This document shows positions 1 through 8,557 of a stretch of 25,330 nucleotides of DNA, one piece after another. A program made the translations under genes and the position numbers. The stretch is from a virus. Numbering within the stretch: position 1 is the stretch's first letter; each line of letters begins with the position of its first letter. The notes below the pieces were generated by a model. It saw only the letters and a program-made list of their open reading frames with translations. It did not search any database and was not told the DNA's origin. The DNA lies in the IMG/VR virus record IMGVR_UViG_3300037042_000410, positions 1-25,330 of that record. One strand, written 5' to 3'.

Positions 1-144
1 CTGTGATCCTGTTGCACCCTGTGATCCTGTTGCACCCTGTGATCCTGTTGCACCCTGTGATCCTGTTGCACCCTGTGATCCTGTTGCACCCTGTGATCCT
101 GTTGCACCCTGTGATCCTGTTGCACCCTGTGATCCTGTTGCACC
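1..144 (-). repeat. Eight perfect 18-nt tandem repeats encoding (GATGSQ)8
   Basis: The plus-strand unit CTGTGATCCTGTTGCACC occurs eight times without a mismatch, from 1 to 144. It probably continues beyond the left edge. Degenerate units of the same length follow at 145-162, 163-180 and 181-198. The unit is six codons long, so gain or loss keeps the fibre frame. The nucleotide identity, including third codon positions, points to recent expansion by slippage or recombination. Confidence 0.95.
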
Positions 145-636
145 CGTGACACCTGTGATGCCTTGAGATCCTGTTGCACCTGTGATGCCTTGTTCACCTG
201 TTGCACCTGCTGCACCAGTTACACCTGCTGGTCCCACTGTTCCAGCATTTAATGGTTGAACCCATTGTGGAGAATCACCATCGTTGATGTATACAAATTC
301 AATTCCTGTGTCAGAATCCATCCACCTGTCGCCAGTAGTTATACCAGAAGTCGGAGCAGCAGATTGATAATAGAATATTGGTCCTTGACCAGCAGTACCA
401 GTAGTGGCAATTGTTATAATTCCACCAGTACCACTTAGAGTGATACCAGACCCCGCTGAGAGCGTGACCCCACCAATGAATCCATTTATGGATATTACAT
501 AAGGACCACTAATACCACCAGAACCCCCTGTGCTAGTTCCTAAATCTAGTCTATCCCATGCGATGCCATTATATGACCACACACGACTATTAACGCCGTG
601 TGTGGTTCCTGAAATTGGATTTATTGGAAATGCCAT
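1..636 (-). CDS. Collagen-like tail fibre protein, N-terminal part (partial)
   Basis: The reading frame starts at ATG 636-634 and stays open to the left window edge: 212 codons seen, C-terminus missing. Residues 1-80 are Gly/Ser/Thr-rich beta-type sequence. Residues 102-126 hold a GDRW...QWV module ([20 protein letters not shown], then ...QWVQ) often seen in phage fibre proteins. From Gly135 the chain is an uninterrupted Gly-X-Y repeat of 26 triplets; the last 16 are eight copies of GATGSQ. This is a trimeric collagen-like shaft. The role is inferred: a virion fibre or adhesin reaching toward the host. It is the last gene of the leftward run and follows the glycosyltransferase gene by 28 bases. 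A TATAAATA late element lies 15 bases before the ATG. No clear Shine-Dalgarno is seen. The exact T4 equivalent cannot be told. Confidence 0.82.
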   Translation of the reverse strand, partial: MAFPINPISGTTHGVNSRVWSYNGIAWDRLDLGTSTGGSGGISGPYVISINGFIGGVTLSAGSGITLSGTGGIITIATTGTAGQGPIFYYQSAAPTSGITTGDRWMDSDTGIEFVYINDGDSPQWVQPLNAGTVGPAGVTGAAGATGEQGITGATGSQGITGVTGATGSQGATGSQGATGSQGATGSQGATGSQGATGSQGATGSQGATGSQ

Positions 637-651
637 AGTTTACTATAGCAC

Positions 652-659
652 TATTTATA
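652..659 (-). promoter_or_regulatory. T4-type late promoter element TATAAATA before the fibre gene
   Basis: The minus strand reads TATAAATA, an exact match to the T4 gp55-dependent late -10 element. It lies in the 28-base gap between the GT2 gene and the fibre ATG, with 15 bases between element and start codon. It would let the fibre be made late, independently of the sugar genes upstream. Confidence 0.7.
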
Positions 660-664
660 CAAAA

Positions 665-1879
665 TTATTTGACTTTTTGTTTCTTTCGTTCCTTAAATTT
701 TTGGGATTTAATTTCAGGAACTGGTTGTGTTTTTTGTATGTGTGCTTCGTATTGTTTTCGTTGTTGATCTATTTGTTCAAGAATTGTTTTATATTGATTA
801 TAATTTTGTTGAACTCTATCAATTTCACCCTTTGGTAGTCTATTTTCTTCCAATAGTTTCTTACATGCAAGAAATCCGAGTTCTGGTCTACCAGCAGCGA
901 ATGCTGTTGCTCCCAGTTCATCTAATGCCACAAAGTTATAAATGGCATCAGGAACAAATAGAATCTCACCTTGAGGTAGTGGCATTTCTGCTGCCATTCG
1001 TGCAAATACAAATGCGGCAGCTGGTTGATTATACTTTTGACGAAGAACCTGAGAAATATGAACTAATGGTTCAGAACGAATTGGACGGTAATTATATGCA
1101 TCAAGGAATGATGCTTGAATCTCAGGCCACGGTCTATCCATCATTGCGCGACATACAGCAACCCGATAAAGTGCGTAATAAACTTCCTCTGCCCATCCAC
1201 CCATTTCAGCACGCTTCTTATACGCCGCCTCAGACTTTTCCCATTGCTGAGAATCAAAATACGATTGTGCAAGATAGAATTGATACCTAGTGTTGGTTGG
1301 TTCATCCACCATTGCAATTTCAAGCATATCGGCATCTCTCTTGTATTTTTCTACTGGAGTAATTCCAACATTTCTTGCACCAAGAGTTCGTGCATTAAGA
1401 TTATACTTTCCTTCAATCTTTGTAAGCATTGGTTGTTCTTTAGCACATGCTGGATATTCGTGAAGAACACCTTTGTATTCCCACTTGGCATCCATTCGGA
1501 AAATTTGAGTTCTCCACCAAGAGAAATCTTCGCGACCCATGCGAATCACATATCCATCTGCGGTCATTTCTGGTGGAAATTTAAAATCACCTTCTATGCA
1601 GTCATCCGCATCAATCATCCAGATATAATCACACTTACCATCACAATGGCGAAGTGCCTGAGTTCTATTGTGACCAAAGTTCTTCCACTCATCTTGATGA
1701 ATTTCGCCAGGAATTCCTTTTTCTGCAAAGAAGTTCTTAATGATATCCTGAGTCCCATCGGTGGATCCAGTATCGGAAACAATCCAGTAATCAATGTACT
1801 TGTAAATAGAATTCAAACACTCATGAATAATATGAGATTCATTCTTAACGATCATAGATAGTGCAATTTTTGGTTTCAT
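665..1879 (-). CDS. Family 2 glycosyltransferase with helical C-terminal repeat region
   Basis: 404 aa. The N-terminal GT-A domain (about residues 1-230) shows SMIVKNE at 8-14, the nucleotide-sugar motif SDTGSTDGT at 35-43, and a metal-binding DAD at 90-92 in MIDADDC. It should transfer a sugar from a nucleotide donor in the cytoplasm; donor and acceptor are unknown. Residues from about 190 (YQFYLAQSYFDSQQWEKSEA) look like tetratricopeptide-type helices, possibly for holding a protein acceptor. The tail is Lys/Gln-rich. No membrane segment is visible. The start is ATG 1879 with AAAGG upstream. It is the last gene of the carbohydrate run and lies directly before the fibre gene, so the fibre is a possible acceptor; that is inference only. 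Confidence 0.85.
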   Translation of the reverse strand: MKPKIALSMIVKNESHIIHECLNSIYKYIDYWIVSDTGSTDGTQDIIKNFFAEKGIPGEIHQDEWKNFGHNRTQALRHCDGKCDYIWMIDADDCIEGDFKFPPEMTADGYVIRMGREDFSWWRTQIFRMDAKWEYKGVLHEYPACAKEQPMLTKIEGKYNLNARTLGARNVGITPVEKYKRDADMLEIAMVDEPTNTRYQFYLAQSYFDSQQWEKSEAAYKKRAEMGGWAEEVYYALYRVAVCRAMMDRPWPEIQASFLDAYNYRPIRSEPLVHISQVLRQKYNQPAAAFVFARMAAEMPLPQGEILFVPDAIYNFVALDELGATAFAAGRPELGFLACKKLLEENRLPKGEIDRVQQNYNQYKTILEQIDQQRKQYEAHIQKTQPVPEIKSQKFKERKKQKVK

Positions 1880-1904
1880 AATTAATACCTTTTAGTTATG
1901 TATA

Positions 1905-2951
1905 TCAGAGAACAGGATTGAGTTTGTTATCATGAACATGCAGCATGAAATCTCGTCTTGCCAGATTAAAATCATGATCTGCCATCATATTGATGAGTTC
2001 ATCTATAGTAATCTTTGGTTCCCATCCTAATTTCTCTTTTGCCTTTGTTGAATCTCCAAGAAGTTGATCAACTTCTGCTGGACGATAATATCGTTCATCA
2101 ACTTCAACATAATCTAGGTAATTCATACTATATCTTGCAAATGCCTTCTCACAGAATTCACGAACAGTGATCATCTTTCCAGTTGCAATCACATAGTCAT
2201 CTGGAGTTTCTTGCTGAAGCATCAACCACATTCCTTCAACATAATCTCCCGCAAATCCCCAGTCTCGTAGTGCATCAAGATTACCCAGATAGAGTTTCTT
2301 TTGAAGTCCATGATATATTCTACCAACCGCTCGGGTAATCTTACGAGTTACAAATGTTTCTCCTCTTCTTGGACTTTCATGATTAAATAAGATACCAGAA
2401 GAGGCATGAATGCCATAGGATTCTCTATAGTTTATAGTCAACCAATGTGCATAAACTTTTGCACACCCATACGGAGATCTAGGCCAGAATGGAGTATTCT
2501 CTTTTTGTGGCACTTCCTGTACCTTACCAAACATTTCTGAACTACTTGCCTGATAATATCTAATTTTATTACCAGTATTGTGTTCATATAGTTTTATCGC
2601 TTCTAGAACATTAAGAGTCCCAATTCCTACAGTTTCACCAGTATATATTGGGATATCAAATGAAACCTTAACATGACTTTGAGCTCCAAGATTATACACT
2701 TCATCTGGATGATATGTATTAATCAATTTTTCAACACTGTTATAATCAGTCAAATCTCCATAATGAAGATGGAATGTCTTATTATATACTTCTGAATTTT
2801 GAATTAAATGCTCAACACGAGCTGTGTTGAATGATGAAGATCTGCGAATAATTCCATGCACAACATATCCCTTGGACAATAGTAAGTCTGCAAGATATGA
2901 ACCATCTTGACCCGAAACACCAGTAATTAACGCTACTTTATTTTTTGACAT
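1905..2951 (-). CDS. gmd: GDP-mannose 4,6-dehydratase
   Basis: 348 aa, the usual length of the family. It converts GDP-D-mannose to GDP-4-keto-6-deoxy-D-mannose using bound NADP(H). Seen: Rossmann motif [10 protein letters not shown] (residues 11-20), the arginine-rich [14 protein letters not shown] segment (36-49), the catalytic ASSSEMFG (135-142) with Glu139, and Tyr161/Lys165 in YGCAK. These are the hallmarks of GMD rather than of general epimerases. The start ATG has AAGGA upstream. An 89-base gap separates it from the methyltransferase gene upstream, and 25 bases from the GT2 gene downstream. Its product is the substrate for the ColD-like enzyme encoded at 3605-4762, so the two probably act in one pathway. 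No residue looks damaged. Confidence 0.95.
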   Translation of the reverse strand: MSKNKVALITGVSGQDGSYLADLLLSKGYVVHGIIRRSSSFNTARVEHLIQNSEVYNKTFHLHYGDLTDYNSVEKLINTYHPDEVYNLGAQSHVKVSFDIPIYTGETVGIGTLNVLEAIKLYEHNTGNKIRYYQASSSEMFGKVQEVPQKENTPFWPRSPYGCAKVYAHWLTINYRESYGIHASSGILFNHESPRRGETFVTRKITRAVGRIYHGLQKKLYLGNLDALRDWGFAGDYVEGMWLMLQQETPDDYVIATGKMITVREFCEKAFARYSMNYLDYVEVDERYYRPAEVDQLLGDSTKAKEKLGWEPKITIDELINMMADHDFNLARRDFMLHVHDNKLNPVL

Positions 2952-3040
2952 TATTAAAATTCCTTACAAACATATCAATTGTTATTTTTAATACATCTTC
3001 CATCAGTAACTAAAATATTATCACATTCCATATATGTCAC

Positions 3041-3589
3041 TCATTCTTTCCTGTGCATCCAACAAAGTTCGCCAGTATAAATAGATCCCTTGATATTTTC
3101 ATTAACTGCTCTAACAACACCTGGCCATGAATCATTATAATCGTGACCTGATATTATTCCATTCTTCTTAACCTTTGGATACCAAGCACGAATATCTTCA
3201 ACAACACATTCGTATTGATGACATGCATCTATGAATACAAAATCTAAACTCTCATCTTCATAAAGTTTAGCAGCCTCTACTGAAGTTGCTTTGATTGGGT
3301 TATAGTATTTTTCTAGAGGTTTCATATTTGAGATGAATGTATCATAAAGGGCAGAAGTATCAAAATCAACATGTTCTGGACCACCTTCCCATGTATCAAC
3401 ACAATCAAATTTTATATTTTTTCCGCTATTAGCAATCTCTACTGCTAAAAATGCCGAAGATTTTCCTTTCCAAGATCCAACTTCAACAAAATGTTGATTA
3501 TCTCCTGCTTGTTCTACAATTTGTCTATATAAATTTGGATAGGTGAACCAATTTTCGCCGAATTGTGTTTCTGTGTATATGTGTTCCAT
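3041..3589 (-). CDS. Class I SAM-dependent methyltransferase (Methyltransf_24-like)
   Basis: 182 aa. The SAM-binding glycine loop is VEVGSWKGKSS at about 35-45. An acidic residue at the end of strand 2 is in DCVDTWEG, and a strand 4/5 segment reads LDFVFIDACHQYECVVEDI followed by GIISGHDY. This is the pattern of the Methyltransf_24 family, often found in sugar-modifying clusters. It probably methylates a sugar or a glycan end, but the substrate cannot be read. The start at 3589 has AAGGGA just upstream within the 15-base gap after the PLP enzyme gene. The N-terminus (MEHIYTETQFGENWFTYPNL) resembles the short remnant at 11998-12051, suggesting that the cassette once held a second copy. Confidence 0.78.
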   Translation of the reverse strand: MEHIYTETQFGENWFTYPNLYRQIVEQAGDNQHFVEVGSWKGKSSAFLAVEIANSGKNIKFDCVDTWEGGPEHVDFDTSALYDTFISNMKPLEKYYNPIKATSVEAAKLYEDESLDFVFIDACHQYECVVEDIRAWYPKVKKNGIISGHDYNDSWPGVVRAVNENIKGSIYTGELCWMHRKE

Positions 3590-3604
3590 TTTTTTCCCTT
3601 ATGT

Positions 3605-4762
3605 TTAAATACTATCGTTTACAAGATTTGCTATAAAAATTATTTCTTCTTCTGTCATATCTGGATTGTTTGGTAGATACAATCCATAATCGTGAATTTT
3701 ATCTGAAAATGTGAATGTCTGTTTTCCATATCTTTCATAAAAGAAAGGCTGTCTTGATATACTTCCAGCAATCAATGGACGGCATTCGACTTGATTTTCT
3801 GTAAGGGTTTCCGCGATCTTTGATGAATTAGGATGAATTATTGGATATGCAAAATTAGAAACAAATTCAAATTGACTAATATCAATTTTCCAATAATCAT
3901 TATTGATTAACTTATCATATATTTTTAAGTTAGCATATCTTGAATTACAGAAACCATCTAATTTTTTAAGTTGATTAATTCCGATAACTGCCTGTAGATC
4001 CGTTGATCTTAAATTGAATCCAGGATGATAAAAAGTATACAAATTTCTAAAATCATCCACATCGTACTTTAATTGTAGATCTCTACGAGCAACTTCATCC
4101 AGATCTCTCGACCATCCATGGGATCTAATACTCTTGAAAATATTATATAATTCCTGATCATCTGTGCAGATGAATCCACCCTCTATGGTTGAAAAATGAT
4201 GACCATAGTATGTACTGAATGAAGATGCTAATCCAAAGGTTCCTGTCTTCTTACCCCCAACAGTAGTTCCCACACTCTCGCAAGAATCTTCCAGTAAGAT
4301 TACATCATATTTTTCACAAATTTCTCTAATACATTTCATGTCGTTTGGAAATGCCAGTGCGTGAACAATCATTACTGCTGCTGGATTCTGCTCTTGGCAT
4401 ATCTTTTCTAACTGATTTGTATCTATTCCCAAATTATTTGGATCAGTCTCACAAAGAATTGGTTCAAGTCCCAATTGAATAGCAGGAGCAACTGTGGTAA
4501 CCCAAGAAACGCAGGGGAATACAATCTTTTTATTTTTCAATCTTCCAGAAAGAATAAGTCCATAGAATATGGCAAGATTTGCTGAAGATCCAGAATTGAC
4601 AAATACCGAATACTTACAACCTAACCAATTACTCCACTGCTGCTCAAATTCAATTGTTTTTGTTCCTTTTGTGAGTCTTGGATTTTCCCCCAACCAAGAT
4701 ATCAACTGAGCAATATCATTACGATCTATCGTATCTTTTACTAAAGTGATCGGTAAATTCAT
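3605..4762 (-). CDS. PLP-dependent DegT/StrS-family sugar 3-dehydratase, ColD-like
   Basis: 385 aa, a full-length DegT/DnrJ/EryC1/StrS fold. Asp159 in LLEDSCES would bind the PLP ring nitrogen. At the usual Schiff-base lysine, six residues before the EGG motif, there is His188 (SFSTYYGHHFSTIEGG, 181-196 region). In this family His at that place is the mark of 3-dehydratases such as GDP-4-keto-6-deoxy-D-mannose 3-dehydratase ColD, which remove the C3 hydroxyl using PMP formed from glutamate. Aminotransferases keep Lys. With GMD in the same operon, the likely substrate is GDP-4-keto-6-deoxymannose and the product a 3,6-dideoxy sugar; this is inference. The start overlaps the stop of the gene before it (TAATG). 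An inactive or differently acting homologue remains possible. Confidence 0.85.
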   Translation of the reverse strand: MNLPITLVKDTIDRNDIAQLISWLGENPRLTKGTKTIEFEQQWSNWLGCKYSVFVNSGSSANLAIFYGLILSGRLKNKKIVFPCVSWVTTVAPAIQLGLEPILCETDPNNLGIDTNQLEKICQEQNPAAVMIVHALAFPNDMKCIREICEKYDVILLEDSCESVGTTVGGKKTGTFGLASSFSTYYGHHFSTIEGGFICTDDQELYNIFKSIRSHGWSRDLDEVARRDLQLKYDVDDFRNLYTFYHPGFNLRSTDLQAVIGINQLKKLDGFCNSRYANLKIYDKLINNDYWKIDISQFEFVSNFAYPIIHPNSSKIAETLTENQVECRPLIAGSISRQPFFYERYGKQTFTFSDKIHDYGLYLPNNPDMTEEEIIFIANLVNDSI

Positions 4763-5106
4763 TAGTTGCCCTTGTAGATTTTCACAGAGTCTTCAGTTAG
4801 TTTTCTACCAGTCACAATTGCATCATCGAGCATACGATTTATTGCTTGAATGTACTGCGGTCGTTTTTGCTTGAAGCAAATATCAATTTTTCTCTTTAGT
4901 GTTGCGACCTCTTCATCTGTTTTAGCAACACCAACCATATCCTCTAAGAACCAAGTTCTTATGTGAAGGATGCATAGTTTTTCTATAACTTCTGCTATAT
5001 TATCGGTTACTATTAGATTGTCTGGAAGTTCTGGAATATTTCCAGCAGACAAAGTTTCATTTATTTTTTGTTTAATAAATTCTTCAATTGAATTTGATAT
5101 ATTCAT
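4762..5106 (-). CDS. DUF4254-like protein of a carbohydrate cluster
   Basis: 114 aa, mostly helical, no signal or membrane segment. Residues 46-97 (ILHIRTWFLEDMVG... then LKRKIDICFKQKR...IQAINRMLDDA) match the pattern I know from DUF4254: a His/Trp-x-x-Glu-Asp motif followed by K-R-x-I-D and N-Q-x-R-x-x-x-I-x-x-I-D. DUF4254 proteins are found in lipopolysaccharide gene clusters and have no settled function. The start forms an ATGA overlap with the stop of the SDR gene, and its own stop overlaps the ColD-like start by one base, so translation of the three is probably coupled. A helper role for the neighbouring sugar enzymes is only a guess. Confidence 0.62.
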   Translation of the reverse strand: MNISNSIEEFIKQKINETLSAGNIPELPDNLIVTDNIAEVIEKLCILHIRTWFLEDMVGVAKTDEEVATLKRKIDICFKQKRPQYIQAINRMLDDAIVTGRKLTEDSVKIYKGN

Positions 5107-5906
5107 TTTATAAATCCTTTCACGGATAACAATTCAGTTACAGTCTTATTTATAACACTTTCTATTCTGTATTCAGGGACATCAAATGTGTTGTAAAACA
5201 TTCTATTTCTATAATGTGAAAAATTCTCTATGTTTACGGTGACATACTTTTTATAATCCATACCCATTTTTGTATACAGATCTACAATAATATCATTGAC
5301 ATGAGACAATCGTCCAGAACCAACTATAAAATCTTCTCCAATTATATCATGTTTTAATGTACAATCAACTACCATTTCTGGATGAACAATATCTCTATAA
5401 TAATTAGTATCGCCTATAGTAATCGGAATTTCTTCTAGTATGGATTGAAAAATCTTAGAAAAAAGATATCCACTCTTTCTATAAATTGAATTGAAATTGA
5501 AAGGATACACTATGGAAACATTTGAATACTTTTTTTTGTTCAACAATTCCATCGTGATATTGTATTTGGATATCGTATAACTATTTGGGTTGAACTGGAA
5601 TGGTGTAGTGACATCAACAGGACCATTGAGGTCATTCCACAATTCCGCAGTAGAATAATAAATTATCCTATTTGCTTTTAAATTATCAATAACCTGCTTG
5701 ACTAAACAAAAATTAATATTGTTAAACTCATTATCAATTTTATTATCTGCAAGAAATGTTCTTTGTTCGGCAAAGCAAATATAAACACAATTCCATTTCT
5801 GACTTTGAATATATTCATAATCAATATTTCTTGAAGAAATTTTTACAAAAGAATCAGGAAAATATCTTGCTAACTGAGATGTATCACCTACTACCAAATT
5901 TTGCAT
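5103..5906 (-). CDS. Extended SDR (NAD(P)-dependent sugar epimerase/reductase-like)
   Basis: 267 aa from ATG 5906, chosen because GAGGA lies six bases upstream; an in-frame ATG at 5918 and a TTG at 5921 lack this. The protein opens with a degenerate nucleotide loop (NLVVGDTSQLARYF) and carries the catalytic pair in SYTISKYN, with STAELW before it as the Ser/Thr part. The C-terminal part (FIVGSGRLSHVNDIIVDLY) is like that of sugar-nucleotide SDRs. It overlaps the preceding gene by 23 bases and the DUF4254 gene by four. Standing just before the ColD-like gene, it could supply the reductase/epimerase step (as ColC does) for a GDP-3,6-dideoxyhexose. The similarity is too low to say so firmly. Confidence 0.68.
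   Translation of the reverse strand: MQNLVVGDTSQLARYFPDSFVKISSRNIDYEYIQSQKWNCVYICFAEQRTFLADNKIDNEFNNINFCLVKQVIDNLKANRIIYYSTAELWNDLNGPVDVTTPFQFNPNSYTISKYNITMELLNKKKYSNVSIVYPFNFNSIYRKSGYLFSKIFQSILEEIPITIGDTNYYRDIVHPEMVVDCTLKHDIIGEDFIVGSGRLSHVNDIIVDLYTKMGMDYKKYVTVNIENFSHYRNRMFYNTFDVPEYRIESVINKTVTELLSVKGFIK
5147..5154 (-). promoter_or_regulatory. Possible late promoter element inside the SDR gene (weak)
   Basis: The minus strand reads TATAAATA within the 3' end of the SDR coding region, 40 bases before the DUF4254 start. The match is exact, but the region is AT-rich and the codons explain the sequence, so chance is a fair alternative. Confidence 0.25.
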
Positions 5907-6777
5907 TAATTTCCTCATCAATCATAACGAATACATTTTGCTCGCATCCATAATCACTAGTATGCCATAGTTGTTTAGCATGTTCAGGTAAATTGTAATC
6001 TGTTAAAGTAATCCAATTGACTTCTTTTTCTGAAGAACCAAACACAATATATGTTTTATCTTTATTATATAAATTCTCTGGGACATGTGTGAAGCAAAAC
6101 GGACCACTACCTCTACCAACAATTATATCACAGAAAAGAGATATATAAGAAATTTCATTTAAATTTGATTTTGTTTTGTCTGCAATTAATGAGTTTGCAT
6201 CTATAATATTAGTGAGATTGGTTTGAAATGGTTGTGTAATATAGAATATACATGATGGATGTTTTTGCGCAAGAGATTCAATGATTGGAACGAAATCAAA
6301 GTTTCTTGCTTGTCCAGAAATAACAGGACCATTACAAATTAATATATTTTTATCTTTTCTTAAATTTATAGATTCAATATTATATTTGCTATAATCTATG
6401 GATGGAATATATTGCAATTCATCTAATAATTCCAATCCCAATATATTTGCAAAGTCTTTAAACATATTATAATTAGTTTTAATAGTACATCCATCTGGTT
6501 GCAACCATTTATGGTGAGCCTGTCCAATCCAGGTTCCAAACATCAATACAGGATCTTCAAAGTAAACTCCTATAGAACTTGGGTTTGTTTGAGTTGTAGG
6601 CAAGTTTTGCAAAAATGTCAAAGGTAAGTCTCTAAGAAGATATGGACATCTAATATGCGTGTAGGTTGAGGTAAATGGCAATTTTTGACAAAAATATTTT
6701 ACAAACTCTCTGCTGTAATGCAAATCGCCATTACCAAAAAAATTATAATACGCTACATGTCCTATATTAATATTCAT
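5884..6777 (-). CDS. Putative GT-B glycosyltransferase, GT9/heptosyltransferase-like (tentative)
   Basis: 297 aa, no signal peptide or membrane segment. The N-terminal part (NINIGHVAYYNFFGNGDLHY) has a glycine-rich loop after strand 1. The C-terminal half has ILICNGPVISGQARNFDFVP, a strand IFYITQP, and ISLFCDIIVGRGSGPFCF. The last resembles the place where GT9 heptosyltransferases have their donor-binding D-S-G-P motif; here it reads GRGSGP. A heptosyltransferase would fit the heptose genes in the same run, but the identification rests on fold-like patterns only. ATG 6777 overlaps the previous stop (ATGA). The protein could also be a cluster-specific protein of unknown function. Confidence 0.5.
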   Translation of the reverse strand: MNINIGHVAYYNFFGNGDLHYSREFVKYFCQKLPFTSTYTHIRCPYLLRDLPLTFLQNLPTTQTNPSSIGVYFEDPVLMFGTWIGQAHHKWLQPDGCTIKTNYNMFKDFANILGLELLDELQYIPSIDYSKYNIESINLRKDKNILICNGPVISGQARNFDFVPIIESLAQKHPSCIFYITQPFQTNLTNIIDANSLIADKTKSNLNEISYISLFCDIIVGRGSGPFCFTHVPENLYNKDKTYIVFGSSEKEVNWITLTDYNLPEHAKQLWHTSDYGCEQNVFVMIDEEINAKFGSR

Positions 6778-7658
6778 TGTAAACCATATTCCTTAAATAA
6801 ATTATCTGTATCTAGAAGATCATAACGCCAGTCTTTTGATTGAAAATAATCAAGTTTGCTTTTCAATAATTCTTCTGTAATATCACACCATCGCTCAACA
6901 ACAAGAATTGGAAAAAATTGAGCAAAGTATCTATTTGAGGCATTATCCTCAACTACTGGTATTGCACCCAAATACAAAGATTCCCACATTCTATGAGACT
7001 CTTTGCTATTTCCTGGTGGAGACAAAACATAATGATGTTCCTGAATTTCTCTAAAATATCCAGATTTTAATTGTGAGTTTTCTTCTGAATAATTTGCAAC
7101 AGTACATTGGTTGCCCAAATTGTTACTAATTATGTTGAGTATTTGAGGTCTTTTGTGTATATTTGTTCCTAATTGGAAATTAGCATACATTAATTTTGTT
7201 CTAGGAACATCAACTACAACATCCGCCAACGATGAAGCATTGGTTACTCCCCTACCCCAAGGGGGTGGGACTCCAATAGGAATTGGTATCATTGTATTAT
7301 TTGCTACTTCTGCATTTTGCGAATACCATTTTTTAAAATTCTTTGGCATAAATTTTGGAACAGCATAAAACACATTTAAATGATCATTAAATACTGTAGT
7401 TCCATTTGGATCGGTGAGATTATCGTCATCTCCTGTTATAATGATTAGATCTTTTAAGGAGGTAGATTCTATCATAGTGAATAGCTGATTAGCAGCCCTA
7501 GTCCAACAGTATATTTTCATACCATTCTTCAAATTGGATAAATCTAGATTGGATGTATATCCATACCTTGCCGCATCAGGTCGCATGATATAGTAATCAC
7601 AGCGAATGCAGTAATTAATACAAGATAATATCGTATTCGGAATATACTTTTGCAACAT
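6774..7658 (-). CDS. Exostosin-like (GT47-type) glycosyltransferase
   Basis: 294 aa. The best sign is the C-terminal donor-binding segment at 210-239: HYVLSPPGNSKESHRMWESL followed by YLGAIPVVEDN. It has the order S-P-x-G...S-x-R-x-W-E-x-L-x-x-G-x-I-P-V-V that I associate with exostosin-type GT-B domains. The middle contains TKLMYANFQLGTNIHKRP, which precedes that domain in similar proteins. It is soluble as far as can be seen. The start touches the epimerase stop (TAATG) and the end overlaps the GT9-like gene (ATGA), so it belongs to one translationally coupled block. Donor and acceptor are unknown. Confidence 0.68.
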   Translation of the reverse strand: MLQKYIPNTILSCINYCIRCDYYIMRPDAARYGYTSNLDLSNLKNGMKIYCWTRAANQLFTMIESTSLKDLIIITGDDDNLTDPNGTTVFNDHLNVFYAVPKFMPKNFKKWYSQNAEVANNTMIPIPIGVPPPWGRGVTNASSLADVVVDVPRTKLMYANFQLGTNIHKRPQILNIISNNLGNQCTVANYSEENSQLKSGYFREIQEHHYVLSPPGNSKESHRMWESLYLGAIPVVEDNASNRYFAQFFPILVVERWCDITEELLKSKLDYFQSKDWRYDLLDTDNLFKEYGLQ

Positions 7659-8557
7659 TATAATTGACTCCTAACCCAATCCAATATGGAAACTGTTGGA
7701 CTCCATCCAGTTTTTATTGAAAACTTCTTATTGTTGCAAAGATTGTTCAATACTTCACTTTTTCGTTTTGAAACAAAAATTATATCAGATGATATTGTTT
7801 TTGCAAGATCTATTACCGAAATTTCAGTAGAAGAACCAATATTAAATGGGGTAGCAGTTGCTATCTCGGGAAACTCAGACTGCAAAGTCATTGATAAAAA
7901 GTTGGCGTGAACAACATCCTTAACATAAATAAAATCTCTTTTTTGTGTTCCGTCACCCACCACTGTCAGTGGTGTATTTGATTTCCGTTGATTTAAAAAT
8001 ATACCAGTAACCAAAGCATATTGTCCAGTGCATGGTGCTCGCTCACCAAATACATTAAAATAACGCAATATTGTTCCTGGAACACCATATAAGGTATTAA
8101 AATTTCTTATCAATAATTCTGCTGCGTATTTTGTAGAAGCATATGGATTGAGACAATCTTCCTTATGGTCTTCGGTTATCGGTAATATATTTGTAAGACC
8201 ATACACGGAAGAAGTTGATGAGAAAATTATTCCCATTCCGTGTTCCCTACAACATTCCAAAACCGAAAGAGTCCCACCAACATTTGTATCAAGTGCTTTC
8301 TTAGGATTTTGTGTTGCCAATTGAAGTCGTGATTCTGCTGCGAGATGAAATACAAATGAACACCCCCCTGACACTTCCATCAATCTTTTGGTATTAGTGA
8401 CATTAAATTTATAGTTTTTTGCTTTTTTATTAAAATAAAATTGTTCATTATTTGCAGAACAATCATCAACATTAATGACTTCATAATTGTTGTCTACAAG
8501 ATAATCAATTAGATGACTTCCAATGAATCCAGACCCACCAGTTACAAGTACTTTCAT
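7658..8557 (-). CDS. NAD-dependent sugar-nucleotide epimerase/dehydratase (GalE-like SDR)
   Basis: 299 aa, a complete extended SDR. Seen: GGSGFIGSH at 7-15, an acidic residue for NAD ribose binding at the end of strand 2 (VDD, 30-32), HLAAES at 71-76, SSTSSVYG at 113-120, and Tyr139/Lys143 in NPYASTKYAAE. GDGTQKRDFIYVKDVV is the usual C-terminal substrate-site segment of UDP-glucose 4-epimerase relatives. It should act on a nucleotide sugar, most likely a 4-epimerisation; a dehydratase or decarboxylase role cannot be ruled out. ATG 8557 overlaps the methyltransferase stop (ATGA). Confidence 0.85.
   Translation of the reverse strand: MKVLVTGGSGFIGSHLIDYLVDNNYEVINVDDCSANNEQFYFNKKAKNYKFNVTNTKRLMEVSGGCSFVFHLAAESRLQLATQNPKKALDTNVGGTLSVLECCREHGMGIIFSSTSSVYGLTNILPITEDHKEDCLNPYASTKYAAELLIRNFNTLYGVPGTILRYFNVFGERAPCTGQYALVTGIFLNQRKSNTPLTVVGDGTQKRDFIYVKDVVHANFLSMTLQSEFPEIATATPFNIGSSTEISVIDLAKTISSDIIFVSKRKSEVLNNLCNNKKFSIKTGWSPTVSILDWVRSQL

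Noticed and set aside
1-198. Regular repeats that might be a CRISPR array or an origin iteron set
   Set aside because: The units are contiguous without spacers, are multiples of three, and translate as Gly-X-Y collagen repeats in a long open frame.
1115-1861. Long plus-strand open frame (248 codons)
   Set aside because: It lies wholly opposite the GT2 gene, has no recognisable domain or ribosome site, and is explained as the shadow of that gene.
2975-3031. 18-codon minus-strand frame (MECDNILVTDGRCIKNNN) in the gap between the methyltransferase and gmd
   Set aside because: No good ribosome site, no recognisable family and too short to support. I see nothing else in this 89-base gap except the AAGGA site of gmd.
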